DNA from: Chloroflexota bacterium
GTDB taxonomy: Bacteria; Chloroflexota; UBA11872; VXNJ01
Direction of reading: 5' to 3'
Length of the DNA: 64,000 nt
Assembly: GCA_026707405.1 (NCBI GenBank)
Contig: JAPOWW010000004.1
Span: forward strand, 149,181 to 213,180
Shown: piece after piece, positions 1 through 8,633 of the stretch
Layout: the number at the start of each line of letters is the position of its first letter
Numbering within the stretch: the first letter of the stretch is position 1
Notes under the pieces: model-generated
What the model saw: only the letters and a program-made list of their open reading frames with translations
What the model was told of the DNA's origin: nothing
Database searches by the model: none
Translations under genes and position numbers: made by a program

Positions 1-682
1 TCTCGTTTCCGTCGTGGTCCAGAGTGCCTACCGACATGTAGCCGATGGCGACTCCCGGTCGGGGGTTTTCGGTGATGTTGGGCTTGGTGTTGTGGAGAGT
101 AAGGCAGTGGTGGAGGGAACAGCCTCCGGCGGGAAGCTCGACGGTCACCGGGTTGGATACGTCGGCCTGCACTTCCCGCAGTGCCTTGGTTCCCTGAAAG
201 CCGCGCTTGTGCCCGATGATCCCGCTTGTATGGCTGCCGGGAATGAAGCGCATCGCGCCGTTGTCCTCGGTCACGTCCCCCAGCGCGATCCAGCAGGTAA
301 CGAGGTTGGACGGTTCGCATAGCCAGTAGGCGTTGTCCTGATGCCACGGGACCTCACCGCCGTGAAACGGCGGCTTGTAGAGCACCTGGACGGTGAAGAC
401 CTGGATGTTCGGTCCGATCAGCGGCTCAATCAGGTCGAGGACCTTGGGGTGACGAACGAGCTGCCCGAATGCGGGATTCAGGTTGTGGGCGTTCATGATC
501 TGATGGACAAAGTCACGCGTCTCGCCCTCCGCCTGCTCGCGGATGTTGTAAGAGGTCTCCTTGATGAACAGGTCGGCGTAATGAGCGAGCAGCTTGTTGA
601 CCTCGGGGAGGGTGAGGATGGGACCATAGGCCAGATAGCCGTCCCTGTTGAATTGCTCGATCTGTCGAGCCGTCAGTCCCAT
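1..682 (-). CDS. Phytanoyl-CoA dioxygenase (PhyH) family protein, 3' part cut by window edge
   Basis: Reading the reverse strand from an ATG at 682 gives 227 uninterrupted residues running off the window. The start has a strong ribosome site (AAGGAGGA, about 5 bases upstream). The protein matches the PhyH group of Fe(II)/2-oxoglutarate oxygenases: an HxD iron pair in WHQDNAYW (His114, Asp116), the distal histidine in LHNTKPN (His197), and an arginine about 11 residues later (Arg208) placed to bind 2-oxoglutarate. Such enzymes hydroxylate small organic substrates in the cytoplasm; the substrate cannot be read from sequence. It is divergent from the ABC permease pair that follows. Only the C-terminal tail is missing, so the family call is firm and the specificity open. 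Confidence 0.9.
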   Translation of the reverse strand, partial: MGLTARQIEQFNRDGYLAYGPILTLPEVNKLLAHYADLFIKETSYNIREQAEGETRDFVHQIMNAHNLNPAFGQLVRHPKVLDLIEPLIGPNIQVFTVQVLYKPPFHGGEVPWHQDNAYWLCEPSNLVTCWIALGDVTEDNGAMRFIPGSHTSGIIGHKRGFQGTKALREVQADVSNPVTVELPAGGCSLHHCLTLHNTKPNITENPRPGVAIGYMSVGTLDHDGNE

Positions 683-941
683 TGCGCTCCTCCTTTTCCG
701 AAGTACCGGCTATCCATTGTGAGATGCGGATGGTGTACGGCGGCGCGGTGAAACGCCCTCAGACCGCCGGCGCTTCTCGTTGCCCGATCTACCGTGAGCA
801 TTGGTACTTACGCATTATCAATGAGATTGACTTTGATAGTATCTGGCTACTTCTTTCAGCGAAGCAAGCCGGGGGTGGGGAATAGCGGCCAACCTTCGAG
901 TCGCAGTCCGGAAGGGACTCTCGATCCGTCCCGGCATCGAG

Positions 942-1784
942 TTGCCCGTCGCGCTCTTCATATTCGCTTATTTCGGCCTGTTTTTCGCCGTCCCGTTCGC
1001 CATAGCCATCGCCATCGGGCTGTTCAACTGGGACCTTCTCTCGGCAGCCGTTTTCGTCGGGGCGGACAATTTCCTGAAGATGTTCAAGGACAAGCTGTTT
1101 TTGAACGGGCTGAAGGTCTCGTTCCTCTTCGTGGGAATCGAAGTACCGCTGATTCTCGCGCTCGAGATGCTGCTGGCGGTGCTGCTATCCAAGCTGGGCA
1201 GGTTTTCCCAGAAGGTCTACCTAACGATGATCTTCCTGCCGGTCATTACTCCCTGGCTGGTCGTCGTGATGATGTGGGGGTTTCTGTTCTATCCGAAAGT
1301 AGGCCTGCTTCCAGGGTTCGGACAACTTGTTGGGCTTGATCTTACGTCGCCGCTCGTTTCCAGAGACACCGCGCTGTACGCCTTCATAGTGATGACGATC
1401 TGGAAGTTCGTGGGATTCGGCGCGGTGATCTTCCTGGTCGGAATCAACGAGGTCCCGGCAGTCCAGTATGAGGCCGCGATCATCGACGGGGCGGGAGGCT
1501 GGGCGCAGTTTTGGCATATCACCCTGCCTCTTATCCGACCTATTCTGCTGGGCATGTCGATTACCGGATTCATTGGAGCTCTGCAGATATTCGAGCCGTT
1601 TTTCATAATGACGAGAGGAGGGCCGGGGGACGCGACACGAACATTCTCGCTCTACCTTTACCAACAAGCCTTCGAGCAGCTTCGCTTCGGCTATGCGTCG
1701 GCCATGGCCCTTTTCATGTTCCTGCTGTTGTTGGGGATATCCATCTTGCAGCTAGTTGTGGTTAGGACGCGATGGGAGTACTAG
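942..1784 (+). CDS. Carbohydrate ABC transporter permease, MalF/UgpA type
   Basis: Inner-membrane subunit of a CUT1-type sugar importer. About six hydrophobic segments are visible, and the cytoplasmic EAA loop reads EAAIIDGAGG followed by ITLP, the site that docks the ATPase. The start is uncertain. A TTG at 942 is used here, but the frame is open back to base 840 with residues such as NLRVAVRKGLSIRPG before it, so the true protein is probably 20-30 residues longer and may use a rare codon; no in-frame ATG or GTG exists upstream. It overlaps the next permease by 13 bases. No binding-protein gene lies upstream on this strand. Confidence 0.88.
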   Translation: MPVALFIFAYFGLFFAVPFAIAIAIGLFNWDLLSAAVFVGADNFLKMFKDKLFLNGLKVSFLFVGIEVPLILALEMLLAVLLSKLGRFSQKVYLTMIFLPVITPWLVVVMMWGFLFYPKVGLLPGFGQLVGLDLTSPLVSRDTALYAFIVMTIWKFVGFGAVIFLVGINEVPAVQYEAAIIDGAGGWAQFWHITLPLIRPILLGMSITGFIGALQIFEPFFIMTRGGPGDATRTFSLYLYQQAFEQLRFGYASAMALFMFLLLLGISILQLVVVRTRWEY

Positions 1785-2677
1785 AACCGACCGGGGGCGC
1801 TCTAGGCGAGATTGAACAGGTCGGGCGCGTCAGCCGGTCGACCATTTACAGCAGGACGCGGCGGCGGATCGGCTACTGGATCATCATGGTCGCATTGGCG
1901 CCGGTTGCCGCGATCATGCTGGTGCCGTTCTTTTGGATGTACCTCTCGTCTTTCAAGCGGCCCGTCGAGATCCTGCGCCCGACGATCACCTGGCTGCCGG
2001 AGACGTTTTATACGCAGGGTTATGTCGAAACCTGGCAGGAGGCGGCGATTCTTGTGGGATACGGGAACAGCCTGTTCGTGTCAGGCGTTTCAACAGTCCT
2101 GGTGCTACTGACGAGCGCCCTCGGCGGTTACATCTTCGCGAAGAAGGACTTCTTCGGAAAGAACGCGCTATTCGTGTTCGTTCTCAGCACGATCATGGTG
2201 CCGTTCTTCATGATCTTCATTCCTTCCTTCATTCTCTACTTCAAATTGGGGTTGAAGAACACGTATCTGGCTCTGATACTCCCCGGTATTTTTTCGCCTT
2301 TCGGCATCTTGATAACGCGGCAGTTTCTACATTCGGTGCCGAATGAGCTGCTGGATGCGGCACGGGTCGATGGCGCGGGGGATTTACGCATTCTTTGGAA
2401 CATAATCATTCCGCTATCCAAGCCCGTGTTGTCCGCCATTGCGATACTTCAGTTCCTGGCGAGTTTCAACGACTTCCTCTGGCCGCTGGTGATGATCGAC
2501 GACAGGGAGATGCGGACCTTGCCGCTCGTGCTCAGGACCATAACGGCGCGCCAGGCGACCCGGGAAGATCAGGTTCTGGCGGCGGCAGTAATGTCCATCA
2601 CGCCGATTCTGATCTTCTTCCTGATCTTCCAGCGGCACATCGTGAGGGGAATCGCGCTCACGGGTCTTAAAGGCTAG
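1772..2677 (+). CDS. Carbohydrate ABC transporter permease, MalG/UgpE type
   Basis: Partner permease of the preceding gene, 301 residues with a start inside the end of its neighbour, which implies translational coupling. The N-terminal cytoplasmic stretch of about 30 residues is followed by hydrophobic segments, and the EAA loop reads ELLDAARVDGAGD then IIIPLSKP. The C-terminal GIALTGLKG ending is typical of UgpE-like proteins. The two permeases would form a heterodimer importing a sugar or polyol. The cognate ATPase is absent from the window. The nearest binding protein is the reverse-strand gene ending at 3639, which may serve this pair despite its opposite orientation (inference). Confidence 0.9.
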   Translation: MGVLEPTGGALGEIEQVGRVSRSTIYSRTRRRIGYWIIMVALAPVAAIMLVPFFWMYLSSFKRPVEILRPTITWLPETFYTQGYVETWQEAAILVGYGNSLFVSGVSTVLVLLTSALGGYIFAKKDFFGKNALFVFVLSTIMVPFFMIFIPSFILYFKLGLKNTYLALILPGIFSPFGILITRQFLHSVPNELLDAARVDGAGDLRILWNIIIPLSKPVLSAIAILQFLASFNDFLWPLVMIDDREMRTLPLVLRTITARQATREDQVLAAAVMSITPILIFFLIFQRHIVRGIALTGLKG

Positions 2678-2948
2678 GGCAGGGGCCGGTCGAGGCCGGT
2701 CGCGCGACGCCAGGACTGGTGATTCTCAAGCAATGGTGGGGATTTTGCGGATTGTTCAGTCCGGCCGTTTCCGAGTCAAGGCGGCGGGGGAGTCAGGGGT
2801 CGGAGCGAGCGCCAGGAGTGACACCCATTCCGGACGTATGGGCGGGGTTGGACCATGTGCAGGTGACGATGTTGCGGCAATAAATCCCTGTGAGCCAGGC
2901 AAAAACAAGGGATTGATCGACAATGGCGAGACGCGGTGTAAAGGGGTC

Positions 2949-2975
2949 TGGATTCCCGCTTTCGCGGGAATTACG
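2949..2975. repeat. Palindromic repeat, TGGATTCC...GGAATTACG family, copy 1
   Basis: A perfect 8-base stem, ATTCCCGC / GCGGGAAT, with a TTTC loop, flanked by TGG and TACG. Copies of the same pattern occur at 3420-3447, and decayed ones at 14119-14146 and 31051-31077. Confidence 0.75.
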
Positions 2976-3326
2976 TATGGGGCTCGGGAATGAAGGACAG
3001 AGTCTCAGAGGCGTCTGGCGGTAGTTTACGACTTGGTTGGACATCGATGGTGGGGCGGATCGACCGAAAACCTGGGAAGCTGATTCAAGCTTACGTCGGA
3101 TCGTGATGGGCGGGATGCTGGTGGGCGTCATCTCGCCCCGAAATTTGGCCTTTTTGTGAGGCTTGTTCAACATATGAATCACAGTGAACGGGCGTGGGGT
3201 TGACGGATTGAGGCCACCCCACCGGCCCCCCTTTGGATTCCGGCCTCGTATCCGAGTACGCCGTATCTCAAGTGCGGGGCAGGCTGGCTCCAGGTGAATG
3301 CCTGACCTGGAGAGCGTTCATGGTTT

Positions 3327-3370
3327 GACCCTTCGACACGCTCAGGGACGCCAGGCTCACCACGAACGGG
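3327..3370. repeat. CCCTTCGACACGCTCAGGG-type repeat element
   Basis: CCCT and AGGG flank TCGACACGCTC, followed at a short distance by CACGAACGG. I recall similar elements scattered through many environmental genomes. Only one copy is seen in this window, so the repeat call rests partly on memory. Confidence 0.45.
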
Positions 3371-3395
3371 GGCAGACTCGCCACGAGCGGAAGGA

Positions 3396-3415
3396 GGGCG
3401 GTTCGCGAACCGCCC
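3396..3415. repeat. Perfect 20-base palindrome
   Basis: GGGCGGTTCGCGAACCGCCC is its own reverse complement, followed by CTACT. It directly abuts the TGGATTCC repeat at 3420, suggesting the two are parts of one composite mobile or structural element. Confidence 0.7.
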
Positions 3416-3419
3416 CTAC

Positions 3420-3447
3420 TGGATTCCGGATCGAGTCCGGAATTACG
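3420..3447. repeat. Palindromic repeat, TGGATTCC...GGAATTACG family, copy 2
   Basis: Stem ATTCCGGA / TCCGGAAT with a TCGAG loop and the same flanks (TGG before, TACG after) as the copy at 2949. The centre of the stem differs between copies but stays complementary, which points to selection for the hairpin. Confidence 0.75.
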
Positions 3448-3583
3448 ACGAATGGCAGCCGTTTCGCTGTTCCTCCTTACTCTTCAACGGGGGTTGAGCA
3501 AGTGCGGCCAAATGCCGGTTTGAGGACGCGGAGTCCGCAGCCGCGGTTCTGACGTTGCAACTACGCTGTTGAATCGGAAAGGG

Positions 3584-3617
3584 CCGAGTCCGCGCCGGTT
3601 ATCCGGCGCGGACTCGG
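3584..3617 (-). terminator. Strong hairpin downstream of the solute-binding protein gene
   Basis: A perfect 15-base stem (CCGAGTCCGCGCCGG and its complement) with a 4-base loop, 21 bases past the stop of the reverse-strand binding-protein gene. On the reverse strand it is followed by CCCTTTCC, a weak U-run. It could terminate the transcript or protect its 3' end. Confidence 0.75.
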
Positions 3618-3638
3618 TTGAATTGCACGGCCGGAAGG

Positions 3639-5180
3639 CTAGCCGCCCGCCTCGATTCGGTTTACGGCTTCCTGTTCGAGCTCGTTGACGGCGTCGGTGA
3701 GCTCCTGAGCCATCTCCTCAACCGATTTGGAGCCGGTGTCGGCAACGTCGGTGATCATCTTGCCGACGAAGTTGTTCTCCAACTCACTGACGTGGTACGG
3801 ATCGAATCTAACGTTGGGCCATACTTCCGTGGGCATCATCTTGGCCGATACCCAGCCGAAGTTGCTTTCGAGATAGGCAGGCTCTTCGTACACACCTCGC
3901 ACCGAGTGGGCGCCGGAGTAGAACTCGCCGAAGGCAGCCAGATTCTCAGGCTGCCACATGTGCCTCATGAATTCGTAGGCGGCATCCAGCTTCTCTTCCT
4001 TGACGAACGAGGGGATGCTCAAACTGCCGGTCTGCGAAATGTGGTAAATCTTCTCCTGCGCGCCGGGGAACGCCGGTAGTGCGAAGGGCTCGACCTTGAG
4101 TTCGGGGTCAATCCCGGCGTAGATAGACACCATATACAATCCGGCCGTGCCTATAGCCGCGCTCTTCTTGACGAGCGGCGGCCAGCCTTCGGCCTGCGAC
4201 TCGACCGACGTGTTTTGCCGGTAGGTGTCGACGACGAACTGGAGCGCCTCAATCGCAAGCGGGTGAGTCCAATCGAACGTATTGGTAGACGGATCGAAGA
4301 ACTCACCGCCGTGCTGCTTGATGTAGCCCTCTGCCCAGTAACCCAGAGTGGTGTTGTGCAAGAACATGCCGTTCTTGATGAACTTGTCCCCTTCCTTCTC
4401 CATCGTCCGGTTGGCGAGATCCTGGACGCCTTCCCAAGTCTCGAACGCGGTGTCGAGGTCGGTTACGCCTGCCTCTTCAGCCGAGGCCACGTCGACGGTG
4501 ACCGCAGGCCCCTGAGTTCCGTTGATTAGCGGGATGACGTAGAACTCGCCGTCCTTTGACCAAACGGCTTCGAGCGCCCGGGGAAAGAAGATGCCCCGAA
4601 GCTCAGAGCGCGTCTGCAAGGTCGGCGTCAGGGGATGCAGGACTCTCGTTACGTCAACCGGGTACCACCAGTTGGTGTATGTATAGACAACGTCGCCCGA
4701 CGTTCCCGCGACGATCGAGGGATAGAACTTGTTGAGAAGGTCCCCGTAGCCGATGGGGTTCATGTCGACCGTGTAGTGGGGGAACCTCTCCTGGAACGAG
4801 TCGATGGCGCCGTTCATGGCCGCAACGCCGTCTTTCCACTCCTGCATCCAGAGGCTGATCGTGGCAGGCTTGATCTTGGGGGCGACCTCCACGATCTGGG
4901 TGACGACCTTCTCGACTACTCTTTCCTTCTCGACGACCTTCTCGACTTCGACTGCTTTTTCGACGACCTGGGTGACGACCCTCTCGACTTCGACCGCCTT
5001 CTCGACGACCTGGGTGACGACCCTCTCGACCTCGACCGGCACTTCCTCCTTGACGATCTTGACGACTTCCTTCTCTACGATCTGGGTCTCGCCGCAGCCG
5101 GCCAGCGCGGCCAGTCCGACCCCGCCGCCCGCAAGAGCCATCGTGCGCAGAATCTGGCGCCGATTTCTGTCAATTGCCAT
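3639..5180 (-). CDS. Sugar-type ABC transporter substrate-binding lipoprotein with VEKVV stalk
   Basis: A 513-residue extracytoplasmic binding protein. The N-terminus has a basic Tat-like stretch (RNRRQILRTMA), a hydrophobic core and a lipobox LAGC with the lipidated cysteine at 29. Residues 34-98 are a low-complexity stalk in which a 14-residue unit (VEVERVVTQVVEKA) occurs twice in tandem with degenerate copies around it. From about residue 105 the sequence has the look of a family-1 sugar-binding protein (the stretch ending in YTYTNWWYPVDV, and the later GTAGLYMVSIYAG). It is convergent with the permease pair at 942-2677 across repeat-rich DNA. Substrate unknown. Confidence 0.88.
   Translation of the reverse strand: MAIDRNRRQILRTMALAGGGVGLAALAGCGETQIVEKEVVKIVKEEVPVEVERVVTQVVEKAVEVERVVTQVVEKAVEVEKVVEKERVVEKVVTQIVEVAPKIKPATISLWMQEWKDGVAAMNGAIDSFQERFPHYTVDMNPIGYGDLLNKFYPSIVAGTSGDVVYTYTNWWYPVDVTRVLHPLTPTLQTRSELRGIFFPRALEAVWSKDGEFYVIPLINGTQGPAVTVDVASAEEAGVTDLDTAFETWEGVQDLANRTMEKEGDKFIKNGMFLHNTTLGYWAEGYIKQHGGEFFDPSTNTFDWTHPLAIEALQFVVDTYRQNTSVESQAEGWPPLVKKSAAIGTAGLYMVSIYAGIDPELKVEPFALPAFPGAQEKIYHISQTGSLSIPSFVKEEKLDAAYEFMRHMWQPENLAAFGEFYSGAHSVRGVYEEPAYLESNFGWVSAKMMPTEVWPNVRFDPYHVSELENNFVGKMITDVADTGSKSVEEMAQELTDAVNELEQEAVNRIEAGG
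4887..5081 (-). repeat. In-frame tandem repeats encoding the VEKVV stalk
   Basis: Codes for residues 34-98 of the binding lipoprotein. A 42-base unit is repeated nearly exactly, visible on the plus strand as two copies of cgacctgggtgacgaccctc. The repeats keep frame and codon sense, so they are protein-level repeats, not a CRISPR or intergenic array. Confidence 0.8.
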
Positions 5181-5393
5181 TTGTTCGCTGCTCCTCCCGC
5201 AATGCCCGCACAGATTCAGGCGGACCCCTTCATGGCTTGTAAGTTACGCGTGTAGGTAGCGTGTGTCAATTGTCTATTCCGCGCCAACGCTTGATCTTGC
5301 GGAACCGGAACGGGCAAATGCAGACTGGCAAGCCGCCGTACACTGTTCTCAACGGATGCACTTGGCCCCGGGCGATTTTCGGAGAGCAGAAAC

Positions 5394-6443
5394 ATGACCC
5401 CAGTCGCTCGGCCGGGACGCGGCGTATTGACCGGGGCCATATCGCTCGGATTGCTGCTTATGTTTCTCGCCGGGTGCATACCCGATGATGGGCGCGCGGA
5501 TGCGTGCGTGGAGGACGGTCGCGTCCTTAATGTTGGCTTCTATGCCTTCTTTGCGCCGGTCAGCTATAGCGCCGATGAGAATCCGGACTCCGCCGGATTC
5601 AATACGCATTTGGGCTACGAGGCCGATCTGCTGACCGCGCTGGAGGCGATGGACGGCGCGGGACTTTCCTTAGTCCGCAAACCTATCGCGCCGTGGGACG
5701 ATATCTGGCTGCGATCAGCCGGGTCGGAATACGACATCGTGGGCGGCGGCATAACGATTCTCGACTCTCGCACACGGGACGCGTCGGGCGAGACGGTAGT
5801 CGCCTTTACGTCGGGGCATGTCACGTTCCGGCAGTCTCTGCTGGTCCGCGCCGAAGACGCGGACCGTCTCTCCAGTCACGACAAGCTGACGAGCGAGGTG
5901 GTCGTCGGCGCGCTCGCCGGAACCACGGGAGAGGCACGCCTGCTGGAGCTAACGGGTCTGGTGGACGCCGACGGTGTCCTGGTCGCCGGAACCCGCATTC
6001 AGACGCCGCGAGGTGAAGTGGTCGCCGACGGCAGCGCGGACCACTTCATCACCGCCGCCGGGGAGTCTCCGAGCCTGGCGGGAAGGAGTCATCTCTATCC
6101 GCCTTCGGACGCGTCGCCGCAGGTGGTCTATTTGGGAGACGAGCTGGGGGAGGCCGAGCTCTTAGACGCGCTCGCCAACGGCCGCATAGACGCGATAGCC
6201 AGAGGTGAGATAGGCAACCGCGACGCCGCTCATGAGTCTGGGGCCGCCTTTGTGGTGACGGCACTGGATTCGGAATCCGAGCAGGGCGGTTTCACCGTGG
6301 CCGTGGACGATGCGGACCTGCTCGCCTGCCTGGATGAGAAGATCAACTACCTGACCGATGACCAGCGGATCGGTTACGCCGAGTGGCGAGAGGATTCTTC
6401 GGTGTTCATGCGCCGCGCGGAAGTGTGGAATGAGGACAGGTAA
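5394..6443 (+). CDS. Family-3 (amino-acid type) solute-binding lipoprotein
   Basis: The 349-residue protein begins with a signal peptide ending in a FLAGC lipobox (Cys28). The following part resembles periplasmic binding proteins of polar amino acids: a first strand LNVGFYAFFAPVSY, then GYEADLLTALEAM, then YDIVGGGITIL and FRQSLLVRAED, matching the two-lobed family-3 fold. The ribosome site GGAGAG lies about 8 bases before the ATG. No amino-acid permease or ATPase lies nearby, so it may feed an unlinked transporter or act as a sensor. It lies 39 bases upstream of the TIM-barrel gene and may be co-transcribed with it. Confidence 0.8.
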   Translation: MTPVARPGRGVLTGAISLGLLLMFLAGCIPDDGRADACVEDGRVLNVGFYAFFAPVSYSADENPDSAGFNTHLGYEADLLTALEAMDGAGLSLVRKPIAPWDDIWLRSAGSEYDIVGGGITILDSRTRDASGETVVAFTSGHVTFRQSLLVRAEDADRLSSHDKLTSEVVVGALAGTTGEARLLELTGLVDADGVLVAGTRIQTPRGEVVADGSADHFITAAGESPSLAGRSHLYPPSDASPQVVYLGDELGEAELLDALANGRIDAIARGEIGNRDAAHESGAAFVVTALDSESEQGGFTVAVDDADLLACLDEKINYLTDDQRIGYAEWREDSSVFMRRAEVWNEDR

Positions 6444-6482
6444 GGTGGCAGATTCCGAAGTCGAACTCGGAGTGATGAAATC

Positions 6483-7349
6483 ATGAAGGTAGTGCTGTTC
6501 ACCAAGTTCAACGAGGCGTGGGACGCCCGCGAGCTGGGCGAATACCTGACGTCGGTGGGATACGACGGGGCCGATCTTCCGGTGCGGTACGGGTATCACT
6601 TCAATCCCGACAACGTGCGCGAGACGCTGCCGGAAGGCGTGAGGATCTGGTCGGAGATGGGCCTGACCTGCGAGCTGATCAGCACGGAAACGAACCTGAT
6701 CGACCCGGCGAATCGCGACAGCCTAGCCATCTACGAGGCGGCGGCGGAGGCGGGAGTGCCGATAATCAAGATCGGTTTCTTCAGGCACAGCCCGGGCGAG
6801 GACTACTGGGAGAAGGTGAGCGCGGCGCGGCGGGCGCTGGAAGGGTTCGCGCGGCTGAGCGAGCGCACCGGGGTCAAGACGGTCTACCAAACCCACAGCG
6901 GCACCTGTTTGGGATCCAACTGTGCCGGGATCATGCATCTGCTGCGAGGTATGGACCCAAAGTGGGTCGGCGCGCACGTCGATGGAGGGCACATCGCCAT
7001 CAACGGCGAGGACATCGAGATGGGACTCGCGATGTGCCGCGACTACCTGACGGTGATCGGCGCCAAGGACGCGCGACACGTTCCCGACAAGCGCCCGAAC
7101 CGGCCGGCTCCGTACGGTCCGGCGTTCGTGTTCCTGGGACACGGCGCGGCGCACTGGCGCAGGCTGCTGAAGACCGTGAAGAAATGGGGATTCGACGGAC
7201 CTATAACCGTGCACACGGAGTACACGGAGGACCAGGACGTTCTCTTTACGGTCGGCGGAAAGGACCTGTCGGAGGGAGCGGAGTCCCGCCGAGAGGTTGG
7301 CGCAGCGGAGGACCTTCGCTTTCTGCGGCGCGAATGGGAAAGGGCCTGA
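6483..7349 (+). CDS. Sugar phosphate isomerase/epimerase-like TIM-barrel protein
   Basis: A 288-residue member of the xylose-isomerase-like TIM barrel (AP endonuclease family 2) group. Visible landmarks are GYDGADLPVRYG near the N-terminus, ELISTETNL, YQTHSGT, the metal-site segment HVDGGHIAINGED and the late glutamate in VHTEYTED. Family members isomerise or epimerise sugars, inositols or hydroxy-acids in the cytoplasm using a divalent metal. The start is fixed by GGAG upstream and by a nearby ATG at 6475 that stops after three codons. It faces the M20 peptidase gene tail to tail. The exact substrate is unknown. Confidence 0.85.
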   Translation: MKVVLFTKFNEAWDARELGEYLTSVGYDGADLPVRYGYHFNPDNVRETLPEGVRIWSEMGLTCELISTETNLIDPANRDSLAIYEAAAEAGVPIIKIGFFRHSPGEDYWEKVSAARRALEGFARLSERTGVKTVYQTHSGTCLGSNCAGIMHLLRGMDPKWVGAHVDGGHIAINGEDIEMGLAMCRDYLTVIGAKDARHVPDKRPNRPAPYGPAFVFLGHGAAHWRRLLKTVKKWGFDGPITVHTEYTEDQDVLFTVGGKDLSEGAESRREVGAAEDLRFLRREWERA

Positions 7350-7364
7350 CCGCGCCCGCGGTCA
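7347..7364. terminator. Small hairpin between convergent genes
   Basis: TGACCGCG and CGCGGTCA are perfect complements separated by CC. The left arm includes the stop codon of the TIM-barrel gene and the hairpin precedes the end of the M20 gene. No U-run follows on either strand. Confidence 0.4.
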
Positions 7365-7377
7365 AGCGCCGCCGGGA

Positions 7378-8589
7378 TCAGCCGCCTACCAGCCCGCAGT
7401 ACTCCACTGCCGCGAGCGCGTAGACGCGCGCGGTGTCGACCAGATCGTCGATCCGTATGCGCTCGTTGTCGGAATGCGCCGTGCCGTGTCCGGGGCCGAA
7501 GTAGACGGATGGCACCGGTATCTCGTTGGCGAACAAGCTCGCGTCGCCGACCAGCTGCATTCCGATGATTTCGGCTTCGCGTCCAAGGACCTGGCGGCTG
7601 CCCGTTTGCAGCGCCCTGATAACGGGATCGCTCGCCGGAATCTCGAAGGGGGCGCGGCCGCCCCCCATGAATGAGACCGTGACCTCAAGGCCGGACCGGT
7701 CGGCGAGGTCCGCGCACAACGCCTCGTAGCGAGCTTGAACATCCACTTCGTCCGTACCCGGCTGCCAGCGGTGAGTTCCAATGACGGAGGCCGGCGTGGG
7801 CAGACGGTTGACGTAGTCACCGGCCTGGAGGATGCCCACGTTGACCTGCTCCCGGCCGGTCAACGGCGAGGGCGGCGCCGAACGGAACTCGTCTTCCCAG
7901 GTCTCGAAGGCGCGCAGCGCCTCGCCGAGCCAGCGCGCCGGATTCTCGTCGTAGGGGGCGTAGAGGTTGTGGATCATTCCGCGCGGGTTGGTCACCGTGA
8001 GCTTGAAACCCGTACAGCCTGCGCTCGCCGCCCAGATCGCCTTGGGACCTTCGGCGATGACTATGGCGTCGGCGGCAAGCTCGCCGTCCTGCATGAGCTG
8101 GATGATCCGATCGGGGCCTTCCTTCTGACCGATAGGCGTCTCGTGGCCGATGACCCCCGAAATCACCAGATCGCCGGCGAGATGCAGCCCGCTCCTTTTG
8201 ATGGCGGACGCGGCGTGGGCGATAGCAACCAATCCGCCCTTCATATCTTCCGCGCCGCGTCCGACGACCCACTCATCGTCGAGCGCGGGCGGTTCGCTGA
8301 CTCCTATAGGCACGGTATCGACGTGTCCGTTGAGCATTAGCGACCGCCCGGCCTCAGGCTCGGCGCCTTCGAGCTTTGCGTAGACGTTGGGCCGGTCCGG
8401 CTCGAAATGGTCTAGGACAGGCTCCAAGCCCTCGCGTTTCAACAACTCCGCAAAGAACTCGGAGCCGGGGCCCTCCGTTCCGGTCTCACTCTCGACACGA
8501 ACGAATTCGAGCGTGTCACGCGCGACCGCGTCGCGGTCGATCAGGGCGATAAGTTCGTTTGGATCAAACACTGGTGTCTTCCTTGACAT
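7378..8589 (-). CDS. M20-family metallopeptidase (ArgE/DapE/ACY1 type)
   Basis: A 403-residue di-zinc hydrolase of the ArgE/DapE/acylase group. Visible ligands are His89 and Asp91 in NGHVDTVP, Asp115 in GAEDMKGG, Glu150 in GHETPIGQ, the glutamate in IVIAEGP, and the C-terminal histidine in HGTAHSDNE. The usual EE pair reads HE here, as in some relatives. Start ATG with AAGGATT before it. It is the last gene of a same-strand cluster (DUF1932 dehydrogenase, RraA-like, SDR, M20), 44 bases after the SDR gene, which suggests removal of an N-acyl or amide group in a small catabolic route. Confidence 0.9.
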   Translation of the reverse strand: MSRKTPVFDPNELIALIDRDAVARDTLEFVRVESETGTEGPGSEFFAELLKREGLEPVLDHFEPDRPNVYAKLEGAEPEAGRSLMLNGHVDTVPIGVSEPPALDDEWVVGRGAEDMKGGLVAIAHAASAIKRSGLHLAGDLVISGVIGHETPIGQKEGPDRIIQLMQDGELAADAIVIAEGPKAIWAASAGCTGFKLTVTNPRGMIHNLYAPYDENPARWLGEALRAFETWEDEFRSAPPSPLTGREQVNVGILQAGDYVNRLPTPASVIGTHRWQPGTDEVDVQARYEALCADLADRSGLEVTVSFMGGGRAPFEIPASDPVIRALQTGSRQVLGREAEIIGMQLVGDASLFANEIPVPSVYFGPGHGTAHSDNERIRIDDLVDTARVYALAAVEYCGLVGG

Positions 8590-8633
8590 AATCCTTCAAC
8601 CGAGTCACTCGCGGGTTGCCGATATCCGCTTGC

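Larger units (their letters stand above)
2678..3583. other. Long non-coding stretch with dispersed palindromic repeats
   Basis: About 900 bases without a credible gene. Open frames here are short and lack family features; one on the reverse strand reads SRESGNPDPF, which is simply the translation of a palindromic repeat. What it does hold is a cluster of small inverted repeats: 2949-2975, a cccttcgacacgctcaggg element near 3329-3347, 3396-3415 and 3420-3447. The stretch separates the permease pair from the convergent binding-protein gene and looks like a landing zone for REP/MITE-like elements. Confidence 0.7.

Noticed and set aside
14..751. Two plus-strand reading frames of about 100 and 136 codons
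   Set aside because: They are antisense to the PhyH-type gene on the reverse strand, which has clear family motifs; the plus-strand frames have none.
2793..3182. Reverse-strand frame of 129 codons
   Set aside because: Its central SRESGNPDPF is the translation of the palindromic repeat at 2949-2975; the rest has no family likeness and no ribosome site.
4887..5081. Regular direct repeats that could suggest a CRISPR array
   Set aside because: The repeats are in frame inside a gene, have no unique spacers of constant length, and no cas gene is near.
4635..5259. Plus-strand frames rich in Asp/Leu or Ser/Thr (DDLGDDPLDLDR, TTFSTS)
   Set aside because: They are mirror images of the repeated VEKVV codons of the binding-protein gene on the other strand. 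The same happens at 20471-21022 and 28400-28670.
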